Below, in pieces: positions 1 through 10,246 of a stretch of 64,000 nt of DNA. The position numbers were made by a program, and so were the translations under genes. This DNA is from Circinella umbellata (Eukaryota > Mucoromycota > Mucoromycetes > Mucorales > Lichtheimiaceae): assembly GCA_025093555.1 (NCBI GenBank), contig JAIWNF010000096.1:1-64000 (forward strand), given 5' to 3'. Numbering within the stretch: the first letter of the stretch is position 1; each line of letters starts with the position of its first letter. The notes under the pieces were generated by a model. The model made no database searches and was not told the origin of the DNA. It was given only the letters and a program-made list of their open reading frames with translations.

Positions 1-500
1 CAATAGTATATATTTGAGCAGCAACAGCTACAACAGCCACAACAACTTAATCCAAATCAGCAATTATTAACACTTACTTAAGAACTTGCTCAACAGTGAG
101 AAATTATACTGTTGCAAGGCAATTTGATATAAGAAGTCAAGAACAACAAACTGCACTTAATCAACATCAAGTAAATATTGAAAATTGGGAGAGAAGTATC
201 AACCATGAGCAGCAATTAGCTCAACAACCGGATCAACGTCATCAATCAGAAATCGAACAACTTACTCGTCACATGCATGATGTGTATACAGATTTAGGGC
301 AACCCCAGCAGTGGAGGTATAATCGTTTCTATTTTAGAATCAAAATAAACTCGTTTTAGCAACCCTGATAATTTTTCTCCAGCAGTGAGTTGCTATTTGG
401 AGGAGCTAAAAAATTTATTGTTCCTGCATTTTGTTTTTTCTTTCCTTCTTGTTACCGACTAGCTAATGTTGGTTACAAGAACTTAAGTTGTACAAGTCTC
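1..500 (+). other. Gln-rich decayed coding remnant
   Basis: CAA/CAG codons are dense in at least two frames. The longest open stretch (96-359) encodes 87 residues rich in Q, N, H and E. Open segments are broken by stops, so this is more likely the tail of an eroded low-complexity coding sequence than a gene. It lies just upstream of the Harbinger transposase and may belong to that element or to a host gene it inserted beside. No family was recognised. Confidence 0.3.
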
Positions 501-676
501 AACAGCATAAAAAGCTAGCTGAGCTTGATAAATAAAAAATAACTTCTTTTTGACTCTTTCCTCACTTTTTATTCTCTCTTTACTGTATCAATCTTGAACT
601 AAAGGAAATATTCCTATAGACTTGGTCTTAGTCTATAACACTTCTCCTTTTTTACAAACAAAAAAGTTTAATCATA

Positions 677-2255
677 ATGTCCTTTGATAACAACTACCAA
701 GCTGAATATTTTGATATTGATCGTAACTTCGACCTTCTTAAGCATCATCAGGAAGAAGAAAATAAGATACGAGAATTTCAGTCACGCGTCGAAGAATATG
801 AGCATGAGTTAGAAAATTTACGCAAGCGCAAGTGGGGTGGTTCTTTTCTTGGTCGCTTAGGTACTGTTGAGCGTAATCATGAAGAAGCTCACAATCGTTT
901 GATGAACGATTATTTCATAAGCGATTCAAAATATGTAAAAAAGCAATTCCGTCGTCGATTCAGAATGCATAAGCAATTGTTTCTACGAATCATGGATAGA
1001 ATAGTGGACCATGACAGTTATTTTCAGCAAAAGACAAATGTTGTCAATAAATGTGGTATATCGCCACATATCAAAATTACAGCAGCACTTCGTCAACTCG
1101 CCTATTCTGTTAATGTTGATTCTCTAGATGAATACTTTCAGATATCAGCCACTACCGCAAATGATTCTCTAAAACGCTTCTGTTCAGCAGTCATTGATGT
1201 ATTTGGCGATGAATACTTACATGCTCCAACTGAGAGTGATATTGAGCGATTGCTGGACGAAGGTGAAAAACGTGGCTTTTCCGGAATGCTCGGATCTCTT
1301 GATTGCATGCATTGGGAGTGGCAAAACGGTCCAAAGGCATGGCATGGCCAATATATTGGCAAGGAGAAGGTGGCAACAGTCATGCTGGAAGCTGTTGCTT
1401 CTAAAGATGGGTGGATCTGGCATGCGTACTTTCGCCTTCCTGGTTCCCTCAATGATATCAATGTTCTTCAACGCTCACCTCTGTTCGATGAATTAATTCA
1501 TGGTTCTACTGCACCATTGAAATTTACTGTCAATGGCCATGAATACAATATGGGTTATTATCTTGCAGATGGTATATACCCAAAGTGGGCAACATTGATA
1601 CAATCTGTCACGACCCAAAATCCCCCAAACTCAAGGTAAGAAAAAAACATTCATTTATATACGTATTAGAATGATATATATTTTAATAATTCATTCTGAT
1701 GCATTTCAATGGACGGTTCTTTTTCTTTACAGCGATTTGCAAAAATGCAAGAAGGTGTTAGAAAGGATGTTGGTATGTATACATTATTATCACCCGCCAG
1801 ATCCAATTTTATATAATCTTCATATACAAAATAACTAAACGTAATCATGTCCTCACTGTAATTTAATTTATTAAACTTGTGAGAGAGTATTTGGAATATC
1901 GAAGAAACGGTTTGCAATCTTGAAGCAACCGGCAAAATTGTCACAAAAACATGACTTGAAAAATATCATAACAACATGTATTATCTTGCATAATATGATC
2001 ATCGAATTTAAGCATGATCATCCCCATTGCGATGACGACAATGACTGTGATGATGATGAAGAAGATGTTGCCGATTTAGAGGCATATCTTGATGAAATAG
2101 ATTCTCGGGATGAAGAGAATGTTAATCGTTCCAACAATGCCTCACCACCTCCCCGATATAATACATATATTCAAAACCATGTTAGTCACTATAAAGCTAT
2201 CCGAAACACAGAAATCCATGACCAGTTAAAAAAATATTTAATCGATCATTTATGA
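677..2255 (+). CDS. PIF/Harbinger transposase (DDE nuclease), probably frameshifted
   Basis: The first exon (677 to about 1634, about 319 residues) has a charged N-terminus and a DDE nuclease core: GSLDCMHWEW around Asp209 and PGSLNDINVL around Asp260. A short second exon (about 1731-1770) encodes a run ending RKDV. A last exon from about 1878 encodes ERVFGI, the HNMI segment and an acidic tail, stopping at 2255. This matches the plant-transposon/Harbinger nuclease family, and the third acidic residue is probably in ERVF. The obvious GT-AG introns do not keep frame at either junction. At the first, one more C in the C5 run at 1622-1626 would restore phase. This copy is therefore probably defective or needs unusual splice sites. 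Confidence 0.7.
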
Positions 2256-2396
2256 AACCGTTATGGTAGCACAGCATAACAAAGTAGTCCTTTTCTTTCT
2301 TTTTTTTGTATATCTGTAATCATTGTCTCATACGTAGCATTATTTGAAATACAATCAGTCACTCTTTTTAAACTGTTCCTCAACAAATTTATTTAT

Positions 2397-3364
2397 TCAG
2401 TCTCCCTCACTGGCTTGCGACATCTTCTCTTCTCTCATACGTTTCGTTATTTTTTCTTGAAGAAATTCGTAATACTCACGTACGTTATCGTTCAAGCCAG
2501 TGAGGTCTTTTTCGAGGACCTCCATGTCATTACGACTTCGCATTAATTCAAAGCGCTCGCGATTCAATTGAATCTGTTTTTCAAGCACCTTTCGACCCTC
2601 CTCGCGCTCTTCGTTCAACATTCTTTTGTGCGCTTCTTCGTCTTTCGCCTTCTTCACGCCAATCGGGCGCTTTGATAACAATTCATTGTCATTATCTTCA
2701 TCATCAGATGCCTTTCGTTTTTCAGCTTCCTTTAATTTCGCCTCCTTCTTCTTCTTCTTCTCGTCCTTGGCGACCTCCAGATGGACTTCCCATTTTTGAC
2801 TCTTGGAAAGAACTTCTTTCCAACAATCAAAATAATGAAATTCATGGCCTTCCATCTCGGCAAAAATGTCTTTGGCTGCCAAGATCTTCAGAGTGAAATT
2901 AAATCCATTTTGGAACAAATAAAATATATTTTGAAAGAAAAAAAAAACATTTAGTTTAATATTCTTGATATGTACATATTCGTTGGGTAAATATATATAC
3001 TTACAACATCCTCGACAGTCAGCCCACTTCGATTGTCATTAAGCAGGCATTGATAGTGCCCACAAAACTTGGAAACAATTGGGTGGATTGTATTCCACCG
3101 GGTTTTCAGAGACGCAAGAGTACGAATCACTGGCTCATCATCTTGTCCGGTTCTTTCATTCGCGCCTTTGTCAGCACTTTCTCTTTCACTGTTGTAGTGC
3201 TGCTCAGTGACTTCTTTCCAATGAGTGAGAAACTTTTTCTCACAACCCCTGATCGAGCACCCGGATCTTTCAAGCCAAGAAGAGCAAACCTGCTTATCCT
3301 CATGAGGGAGAAAACTACGTAGGACCACGAGAAGTGATTTTCTTAGAAGACGTGATAATACCAA
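2397..3364 (-). CDS. Myb/SANT-like DNA-binding partner of Harbinger transposase
   Basis: Two exons are inferred: about 3364-3005, then 2885-2397, with a GTAAGT donor and an acceptor that keep phase. The N-terminal part has the tryptophan-spaced SANT-like pattern of the Harbinger second ORF (SSWLERSG, HWKEVTEQ, LKTRWNTI, SKFCGHY). The C-terminal part has the FHYFDCWKEVL segment followed by a long Lys/Glu-rich coiled coil (about residues 170-290), as in NAM-associated/Myb-like proteins. Its expected role is to bind the element ends and bring the transposase to nuclear DNA. The exact start is uncertain: the first 15-20 residues read poorly, and an upstream exon or frame change is possible. Confidence 0.65.
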
Positions 3365-4150
3365 TGGTAGTAAAATAAACTTTATTAAAACAATCAGGTT
3401 TTAGTAAAAGGTGAGGAAAACAAATTATACAAACGATTGTCAATTTTTTTCCAGCAAATCCATTTTGCCACCCCGTTTTACAATCGCTGCTGGAGATGAA
3501 TTGCGGGTTCCATTTTACAAAAAATGTATTTTACAACCGCTGTTGGGGTTGACCTAACCATCTTGGCATCATAGATTACGGATAATATGTTGGTTATACT
3601 TTTAAAGAAATCGGAGGCGGTGGTGGGATAATGGAAAAAACGAGGTGCTCGGTTTACGCGAGCACCATACCCTTTCGGGCAATCCATTAATAAAGGTAAC
3701 ATCGTAAGACCTGACAATCATATAAATCAGTAAGCATTCTTTACTTATCTTCCAGGTATTTGGTTACGTTGAAATTATGAAATAGGCTTACCAGAAATAA
3801 TAAAACCACACGTTTTCAACTGATGTACGTGCGACGGGTATTGATTGGCCAAAACATATAACATGTCTTTTAGAGTTTTAGGAATTTTCATTCCTGACTC
3901 ATATAATGTTTTGGTGTTATTGTATCTGTTTCTTTTCCTGCTTCACATGTTCCGAATTCGAAGAATTTAGTGGTGAACAGGATGTCTGTTTTTGTACCGA
4001 TTTTTTGCCTTTGGCATGGAATTTAAACCAGCAAATTAACGATTTGAATTTACGAGGGCAGCCGCCGCCTTGGAAACAGATTTCCCACTAAATAAGTATA
4101 GAAATATAGATAAAACAATACGTTAACAGCCCAGCTTCAACTTTTAATAT
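3365..4150. other. No confident gene; Harbinger flank
   Basis: Only short open frames occur here, for example 79 codons on minus at 3478-3717, and none resembles a known family. Two related segments near 3473 and 3528 share a TTTTACAA-CGCTG core and may be degenerate subterminal repeats of the Harbinger element. Confidence 0.3.
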
Positions 4151-5050
4151 AATGAGAGCAGTGTGACACTTACGAGGTAGCAGCTATGTTTCCCTCATCG
4201 AAGCAGGATTCGATTTTGAAATCTATGAAATTTCGTCGATTTCACGAAAACTGACCCTCGATCAAATCAGACTCTGTTTTGTACTTTTGATGAATGTTGT
4301 ATAACAGCACATCAATGGCACGAGAAACCGATGTGTGTGCCCAGTACATATCGGGTTCCTTAATTCTGTGAAATGGTGCCTGTCGTTCTCTTCCCAAAGC
4401 TCAGTTAAAGTTTTCTATTATGGGATCAAACTTAATTAATCGGGATGCTTTTATTTTGAAACGATAAATATTACTCTCTATAGGTATGCATGAAAAAAAA
4501 AGTTACCAGGTTTTTGTAGTTTTTTAAATATCTACTCATTTCAGTAGGTAGAGCCGCGATCACTGGCTTTTCGTACTCCTCTATTTCTACTAACTCTTCT
4601 TTGGTAAAATAATCTCTCCAGACACAATCCGTAGGATCAAGAATCATGGAGAGGCAAGGGCTAATAATGGATAATAATATGTGGTAAGCGGAGTGTGGAA
4701 TATAAGAAAATAAGCTATAATTATCGAGTGAAAGAATAGAAAAAACTTACTGTTCGTGAGTACAGTTAATCGCCAGCTCCTTCATCTTCAACTCAACTAC
4801 AGTTCCTGTAGATAATGTCCAAAAACTTTCAGGATTTAAAGTTTCTGTAAACATTTTAATGAAATTTGCTCTGTCTTCCTCTGATATGTTAGCGGAGTTA
4901 CTTGATGTTGAGGTTGAGAGGGGGCGGGATGTTGATTTTGATGTTGATGCAACAGATGGTGCTTTTTGTTTTCCAATAAATGGTCGACATAAGCCAAACT
5001 GATGGGGTCCCAGTTTGGCTTTGACTTTTCCGGGTGTGGTTCAAAGTGAA
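4150..5050 (-). pseudogene. Decayed spliced gene, unknown family
   Basis: Three coding-like blocks lie in order on the minus strand. Block 1 (about 5030-4747) reads KLGPHQFGLC then a Ser/Thr-rich stretch, then FTETLNPESFWTLSTGTVVE, and ends at a GTAAGT-like donor. Block 2 (about 4660-4530) reads MILDPTDCVWRDYF and EELVEIEEYEKPVIAAL. Block 3 (about 4460-4190) includes MYWAHTSVSRAIDVLLYNI and KTESDLIEG. Block 3 needs a frame change and contains a stop, so the gene is probably dead. The composition is clearly protein-like, but I do not recognise the family. It could be a lineage-specific gene or part of a transposon. Confidence 0.45.
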
Positions 5051-5591
5051 TCACTTATTCGCACTGAAAGTGTACATAGATTTCTACTTTGAACAGGCTG
5101 GTATGCCTCATTATGCTAATGATAATTACAGTTTGCGCAGGGCAAATGATCGCCCCACTTGATATTAAATGTACAGGAAATAAAAATTTAGATGCGATAT
5201 GAAAAAGTATCAAGATTCAACATTTTGATGCGTCGTTCAAAAAAAAAACACAGATAATAAAAATATTGACAATAGTTACATACCGCAGTTATACTGTTAT
5301 CTTTAGCTATTTTTTTTACAAAAAAAAAAAAAGAATTGACGACCAGTGCGTTTGGCAGTCTTCTCCTAGAATTAAATTGTCGATAATAAAGTCGCGCTTC
5401 TCAGCAACGAATTTTTGTAAGCAATGGATGATTCTTCGAATTTGTAATGTATTCTTCCATTACTATGAAATGAAACACTAGTACTATATACCTCTCTTTA
5501 TTATTTTAAAACATGTTCTAGGAAAACAATTATACCTTGCTCAAGAGCTGCGGAATTGGATGTGGGAATATGAATTGCAGAAAGAGAGGTA

Positions 5592-5783
5592 CAGGATTTT
5601 GCTTTCGATCACGCCCATGCGCAGAGTTTTTTTTTTTGGACGCGCTTTTTGGATCTTGACCAAAGGGAAATAATAATTTCGTGAAAGAGCTCTATAATTC
5701 CAGTAGTTGGAAATATTCGTGCTTTTCTTGCTAAGATTCAAAGGCCGCATACTAATAGGGTGTGATCGAAAGTAAAAATCCTG
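5592..5783. mobile_element. MITE-like inverted-repeat element (about 192 bp)
   Basis: A 25-base left end (5592-5616, starting CAGGATTTT and ending ATCACGCCC) matches the reverse complement of 5758-5783 with about three differences, one of them a 1-base gap. The interior is short and non-coding, so it would be non-autonomous. A target-site duplication is not obvious. The TIRs do not match the ends of the Tc1-like or MULE elements elsewhere in the window. Confidence 0.55.
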
Positions 5784-5789
5784 CAAGTT

Positions 5790-8700
5790 CGTATGATATA
5801 ACTCAGCTGGTTAATGAACCAGGCAATCATCAGTAGAGAGACCGTTTGAGAACCAGTAAGTATAGATAGACTAAAATCAGCTGAAATTGAAAAAAAAAGT
5901 GGACAAATGCATAGAATATAAAGATAGATCTTTACTAGAGAACCTTCTATATTGGCTTTTCTTTATCATATTTCCATAATGATAAATTTAACATCAAACC
6001 TCTTGCTATGATAAAAAAGATAGTTATTCTACAAATAACCATTTCACGCTCGATGAACCACGTAAGATTCACAACCAAAATAATTGTTCGTCGTAAAATC
6101 TAGTTTAAACGGATTATCTAGTAACGAAACGTGGGGCGCGAAATTAATGGTAATCAACAAAAAAAAATCCGTTCTCCATCAACTAACACTAGCAATGATA
6201 GCAATGCTATTTTTGTATAAACAGAAGCTCCATACTGCTGAAAGCAGGTCTTTAAACTATTGATTCACATCATAATCAAATAGTCTTCATTTTGGATGCT
6301 AATGACTTGGTCAGTGTTGTAGACTACTTATTAAATTATTATCAAATATACAAACAAGTAAATTTCTGTCCTGGCTAGCTATGTAAAAAAATAAGAATCT
6401 CATTAACAATAGTAATAATCATTTTGAGCTGGTAAACTTTTCTTTCATCAAAATGACAATATTTGTTTTATCTTTATATATCATTTCACCATTTTGAAAT
6501 GTCAATTTATTATCACTGTAATACTGAGTAATTGTGTTTTTTTTTTAAAAAAAAGAAACAGAGATTATTTGACTGAAATATGTATTTCGAGTGCGTTTCT
6601 AACAAAATATCCCGTTTATTTGGGAAAAAAAAAGCTTTATCGATACATTATCCCTTCTAGAACTGCCGACATACATAAAAAAGGAAATACCTATTCTCCA
6701 TTCACACAAAAGAGTAGTTAGTTAAACCTAACTAACAAAATTATATAGTTAAAGTCTAAAAGCATGCTAAAATAGCTTCACGTCAATTAGTGATAAATAT
6801 TCGTAACGGATTCAGTACATATTAGCTAAAAATAAACATATCAAGAGAGACATATATAACTTTGCTAATGTTTTTCACATCTATCTACTTTCCTTTTTAA
6901 TTAGCATTGATAAAATAGACAAACAATGTTGACACATTTAGAAAAATGAATAAAAATAGGATTTGAGCATAAAAAACTTTCTACGCATGTACGACTTTTG
7001 ATATACCGTTACAGTCATGCTCAACACAAAAATATACTGAAGTCAAAGTTATTTTCCCTGACAGTTCTTTACCAAAATTTCAGATACGTATTTAATAAAA
7101 AAAATTAAAGATCTATCCGATGCAAATAGTGTATCAAAGTATAATTCATTAAGTGTCGTCATTTTAAAGTTTTGACCTGCTAAATGGAAATTGGTGTCAT
7201 TCAAAATTTGAAAAGCAAAATGTGCAGTTGCTATATAACATAAATCGCTTATTGCATTATACTGGCTGTTTGTAAGACACATCCTGATGGTATCATTTCC
7301 TGATGGTATCATTTCGGACAAATCTATTTGCATACGTTACATACACAGAATGATGCAAATATATACATTAATGTATGAGTGATTTCTGCACAGTACTGTA
7401 CGTAAGTAAATGCCTGGCTTATGACAGAGTCAAAATTTTATACAAGTTGTGTATATGTAGTATTATACAATACATTAAAAAATGATAAAAAAATGTTCTC
7501 TATAATGGAACATGAAAAGAATGATATAAGGAGCACCAGTAGCACGTAAAGCATTGAAAGAGTTTATCTTTGGACTTGATACATATGTGGAAAAAAAGTT
7601 AAATAGTGTACTACATATTATTTTATTACTATGATTAAAAAATAATGAACGCGTTTCAAAACTGGTAAATCGGATAGTCTGTTATTTTGATTTTAATACA
7701 TAATACGTAACACTAGAGGCGAACTCATAGTTCACAGTGTATCACGAAAAAAAAACGTCAGCCATATATGAATAAACAGTGGTAGATGGTATGCGCATGA
7801 TATTAGTATATAAAAAGAATTATTAATAGGCACAGTAACTAAATGTCAAATACTGTATATAAATTATTTCCAATAGTGGTGTGTTGTCGAGAATATTATC
7901 AAAAGAAGGAGAAAATGTTTCAAAGCATGTACTAACAAACAAAAAGATGTATATATTCACTAGATTTTCAAAAATGAGCAAGTTAAAAAGAATTTCTTAT
8001 TGTATAAGAGTGGCACAGATATAGTGAAGACAGGTAATAATGTTCATTACCATATCTTAGTATTATTTACGTATGTATGTATCTTTACTTAATGTTACGT
8101 TCTTTTGTGCTAAAATCAAATATAATAATACACGCATAGCATGCGCAATGTTCTTTAACAGTTTTGTATTATGTATAGTATAAACAGTAAAGATGGAGAA
8201 GGAATACGTATTACGGATAACTACTTGTAAAAGATTAAAAAGTTTGATGAAAATGTAACATTGCCTTGGTATTAACTTTGCTTATCAATAAATCAAAATA
8301 TTTCATTATGACAGCTAAGGAATGAGTAAAGTACTGGGTGGGAAAAGTATACAGTACTTTCAAATCTACTAATTTTTTTTCTTCATCCATTGGCAGTAGA
8401 TAGATACTATGCACAACACCTTTTTCCTGAATTCCTTATTTAACTTATTAAATCTTATTGTTAGTTGTATAAAAGAAAAAAGATCACAAAATCAAAGGTT
8501 CTGTATTGCTGACGTTAAGTTAAAGCAATAAAAAAAAAGGGTAATTAAAACGGGATTATATTTATTTAATATTAATAATAAAAAAGAAATTTTATAAAAG
8601 AAATAAAGGATGATTTTTATCTGCTGATTATTTTCTTTTTCACTCAAAAAATTATTCACTGTATTTATTGTTCATCATCCAATACATCTTCTTCATATAG

Positions 8701-9390
8701 CATTAATAACCGCAGCAACTAACAACGGAATTATTTATCGATTAATTTTATTAACAGTATTACGTACATATTTATGAGTTCTGAATCTTCTATATATATC
8801 ATAAAACAGATAGATAAGCAATAAAAGCTAGTTTAATATTAAACAAGAAGAAACAACAGCAAGTTATGACTTTTATTTATTTTATCAACATTTATCATAA
8901 TAAAACAACGTTTTCCTTTGGATCATATTCATTTTTTTTGCCTACATTTATATAATAAATTGAGAGTTAAACATTGTCTTTCTATGTTCTTTGCATTAAG
9001 ATATTACGTTTATATTTTCTTTTTTTTTGATATATAAATATATACAGATTAATTTAGTTATCTGTTAGTGTATTTTTGCTCAGAAAAGCTACGTAAATGA
9101 GATTATTTTTTGATGATAAAAGAAAAGCATATCGATGTTCTGGATCAGATTAATGAGAATTGTTACAAATTTTAAGAGATAAGTAATGTAGCATTTTTAT
9201 GCTCTAAATCAATCTGCAAAAAAAAATTAACTACATCGCCAAGACAATTTTTACCGCTTGTTTATTTGTATTTTTTTTATCCTATTGTTCTTTGGATTAT
9301 AAAGTGTTTATTACAAGGTTTTTTTTACCTCTCTCTTCCTTATGCTTCCCACACTTTTCTTTATTATTAGTTAACTGAAAAGAAAAAAAA
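5790..9390. other. 3.6-kb gene-free AT-rich interval
   Basis: No open frame here shows family features; the longest (94 codons on minus at 7049-7333) has no recognisable motif. A perfect 16-bp tandem duplication lies at about 7284-7315. Homopolymer and A/T-rich runs are common. No RNA gene was recognised. Confidence 0.5.
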
Positions 9391-9396
9391 AACTAA

Positions 9397-9909
9397 TTAA
9401 CTATCACCTAACACTACATTTTGAGAAAGTCTTGAAAAAGTAGCAATGGTAGTATCACATGCTGGACATTTATGACTAATGTCTTTACAACAAGGAACAC
9501 AAAAGGGTATTAAACAAGTGCCATGACAACCAAAAACAAATAATAAAATGGCAGAAAAAACAACAGCACTGCCTGTTTTATGTTCTGTCACTGTTTCTAC
9601 TTGATGACCACATTCAGGACATGTAACAATACCAGGCTCTGTACGAAGTGAAGAAATGGCGTTGTAATTATTATTAAAAGTTGGCATGACAGCACCATAG
9701 GAAGTTGGTTGCTGTGATGGTGGTGGTAAAAACGTTACTTGTGGTGGTGGCGGTGGAGGAGGGGGCAAGCTTGCGTACGGAGGCGGTGGTTGCTCTGTTG
9801 TTGGTTGCTGTTCTATTGGTGGTGGATAATACTGTTGTTGTTGTTGTTGTCTATTCACATCATCCAAAGTAGGCGCGGATGCTCTTGTATAAACGTAATA
9901 CGAAGACAT
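9397..9909 (-). CDS. LITAF-like zinc-ribbon membrane-associated protein
   Basis: A single exon encodes 170 residues. The N-terminal half is low complexity: Gln run, PPPY motif and a long proline run (about residues 20-65). The C-terminal half is a LITAF/SIMPLE-type domain: CPECGHQ (Cys97, Cys100), a hydrophobic Cys-rich segment (about 114-140), then CPACDTTI (Cys148, Cys151). In this family the two CxxC halves form one zinc ribbon and the hydrophobic segment inserts as a monotopic anchor into endosomal or lysosomal membranes. PPPY motifs typically recruit NEDD4/Rsp5-type WW-domain ubiquitin ligases. A role in endosomal trafficking or membrane-protein turnover is inferred. It lies 340 bp from the stop of the WNK-like kinase, in the same orientation. 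Confidence 0.85.
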   Translation of the reverse strand: MSSYYVYTRASAPTLDDVNRQQQQQQYYPPPIEQQPTTEQPPPPYASLPPPPPPPPQVTFLPPPSQQPTSYGAVMPTFNNNYNAISSLRTEPGIVTCPECGHQVETVTEHKTGSAVVFSAILLFVFGCHGTCLIPFCVPCCKDISHKCPACDTTIATFSRLSQNVVLGDS

Positions 9910-10246
9910 TTGTATTTTTTAAGATATAAAATCGTCGTTAATTGTTATATTAATATTATTTATAAACAGGAAAGAGGAAAGAAAACAAGATTATTATTTT
10001 TTTGGACCTGGTGGTAAAAATGTACAACAATGAAAATGATTTGAATGCTGCTGAAGTGAATGTCTTAATATGGATAATGCATAGCTCAGCAACTTTAAAA
10101 CGAAACGGAACGGAACGAATATTTTCACTTTGAAAGTGATTGAAGAGTCATAAGATAGTAAAAATGGAAACTCTTTTTGCTTTGAAAAAAATAGACAAAA
10201 ACTTATTATAGCATAAAAATACAAAAATTATAAATAAATTTATTTA

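Larger units (their letters stand above)
660..3400. mobile_element. PIF/Harbinger DNA transposon, two convergent genes
   Basis: A Harbinger-type transposase on the plus strand and a Myb/SANT-like gene on the minus strand face each other, with coding ends about 140 bp apart (2255 and 2397). These are the two proteins known to be needed for PIF/Harbinger transposition: a nuclease and a DNA-binding partner. I could not find convincing terminal inverted repeats or a 3-bp target duplication, so the outer limits given are simply the coding limits rounded outward. Confidence 0.75.

Noticed and set aside
3478..3717. 79-codon frame on minus near the Harbinger element
   Set aside because: No similarity to Harbinger proteins and no splice partner found.
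7049..7333. 94-codon open frame on minus in the gene-free interval
   Set aside because: No recognisable motif, no neighbouring exons with matching phase, AT-biased composition, and a local 16-bp duplication inflates it.
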